Shown here one piece after another: positions 63,860 through 64,000 of a stretch of DNA of 64,000 nt. Both the position numbers and the translations under genes were made by a program. The notes under the pieces were generated by a model that ran no database searches, was not told where the DNA came from, and saw nothing but the letters and a program-made list of their open reading frames with translations. The DNA is from Rhodothermus bifroesti (GTDB lineage Bacteria; Bacteroidota; Rhodothermia; Rhodothermales; Rhodothermaceae): NCBI RefSeq assembly GCF_017908595.1, contig NZ_JAGKTL010000002.1:248001-312000 (forward strand), read 5' to 3'. Numbering within the stretch: position 1 is the stretch's first letter; every line of letters starts with the position of its first letter.

Positions 63860-64000
63860 ATGCGTACGCGAACAGCTTATCTATGGGCAGTGGTTGTGAT
63901 CACTAGCGCACTGCTCACCCGATGCAATGTATTTGAGGGCATGAGTGAGGCTGGCCAAAGCAATGATCCGGAAACGCTGCTTGAGGATGCGTTGCTTGCT
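63860..64000 (+). CDS. Putative lipoprotein, cut by the window edge
   Basis: The first 47 codons of a gene. They begin MRTRTAYLWAVVVITSALLTRC, a signal-like stretch ending in LTRC, then VFEGMSEAGQSNDPETLLEDALLA. The cysteine suggests lipidation, but arginine at the position before it is unusual for a lipobox. It starts 7 bases after the PorV-like gene and is probably in the same operon. Function unknown; the rest lies outside the window. Confidence 0.55.
   Translation, partial: MRTRTAYLWAVVVITSALLTRCNVFEGMSEAGQSNDPETLLEDALLA

Overview
This 64-kb window reads as the chromosome of a thermophilic Bacteroidota-like bacterium, most likely Rhodothermota (Rhodothermus or a close relative). The clues are a C-terminal type IX secretion (T9SS) sorting domain, a DUF3098 membrane protein, a NamZ-type lipoprotein, a PorV-like barrel, an archaeal/fungal-type aspartate-semialdehyde dehydrogenase and a fused aspartate kinase/homoserine dehydrogenase. 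GC looks to be in the mid-50s by eye; I did not compute it. The phylum call is inference. Nearly all the sequence is coding, with no rRNA, CRISPR array, insertion sequence or phage. || 1-36.9 kb is mostly housekeeping: an MscS channel, then gap and pgk (minus strand, each followed by a hairpin); a YfgM-like TPR protein, a sigma-54 response regulator, a LolD-type ATPase and nadA; an unidentified outer-membrane protein; a Lon-N-domain protein, a metallo-hydrolase and a histidine-kinase fragment. Next comes a SAM-I riboswitch with terminator controlling metY-metX-aspartate kinase (no ACT domain)-asd-GNAT, followed by tRNA-Gly(GCC), a DUF192 lipoprotein, gltA, tRNA-Ala(GGC), bifunctional thrA, mreD, dacB, DUF3098, a NamZ-like lipoprotein, ndk, a GntR/UTRA regulator and moaA. 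A small unknown gene then sits behind a 5' region that can fold into an H-type pseudoknot. The block ends with a T9SS cargo protein, an SDR oxidoreductase, rplU-rpmA, a fumarylacetoacetase-family enzyme, mtgA, greA, an NlpC/P60 lipoprotein, YtxH, a bacilliredoxin and a PAS/GAF histidine kinase. || 37.0-62.4 kb is one plus-strand surface-polysaccharide locus, preceded by a perfect-consensus sigma-54 promoter (TGGCAC-N5-TTGCA at 36964-36979). It encodes a BY-type tyrosine autokinase/chain-length protein, an SLBB-only secreted protein, a fused ABC exporter/flippase, ten glycosyltransferases, two sugar-nucleotide epimerase/dehydratases, an O-antigen polymerase/ligase-like membrane protein and six sulfotransferases of at least three kinds. 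Most genes abut or overlap by 1-7 bases. A second, weaker sigma-54-like site lies before the polymerase gene. I infer that the product is a heavily sulfated exopolysaccharide, capsule or anionic LPS under sigma-54 control. No initiating sugar-phosphate transferase, Wzx flippase, full-length Wza or PAPS-synthesis gene is present, so the pathway must be completed elsewhere. The window ends with a PorV-like barrel and the start of a putative lipoprotein. || The points most worth following up are the sulfation locus with its sigma-54 promoter, the pseudoknot leader before the unknown gene at 27567, and the SAM-riboswitch operon carrying an aspartate kinase without its allosteric domain.
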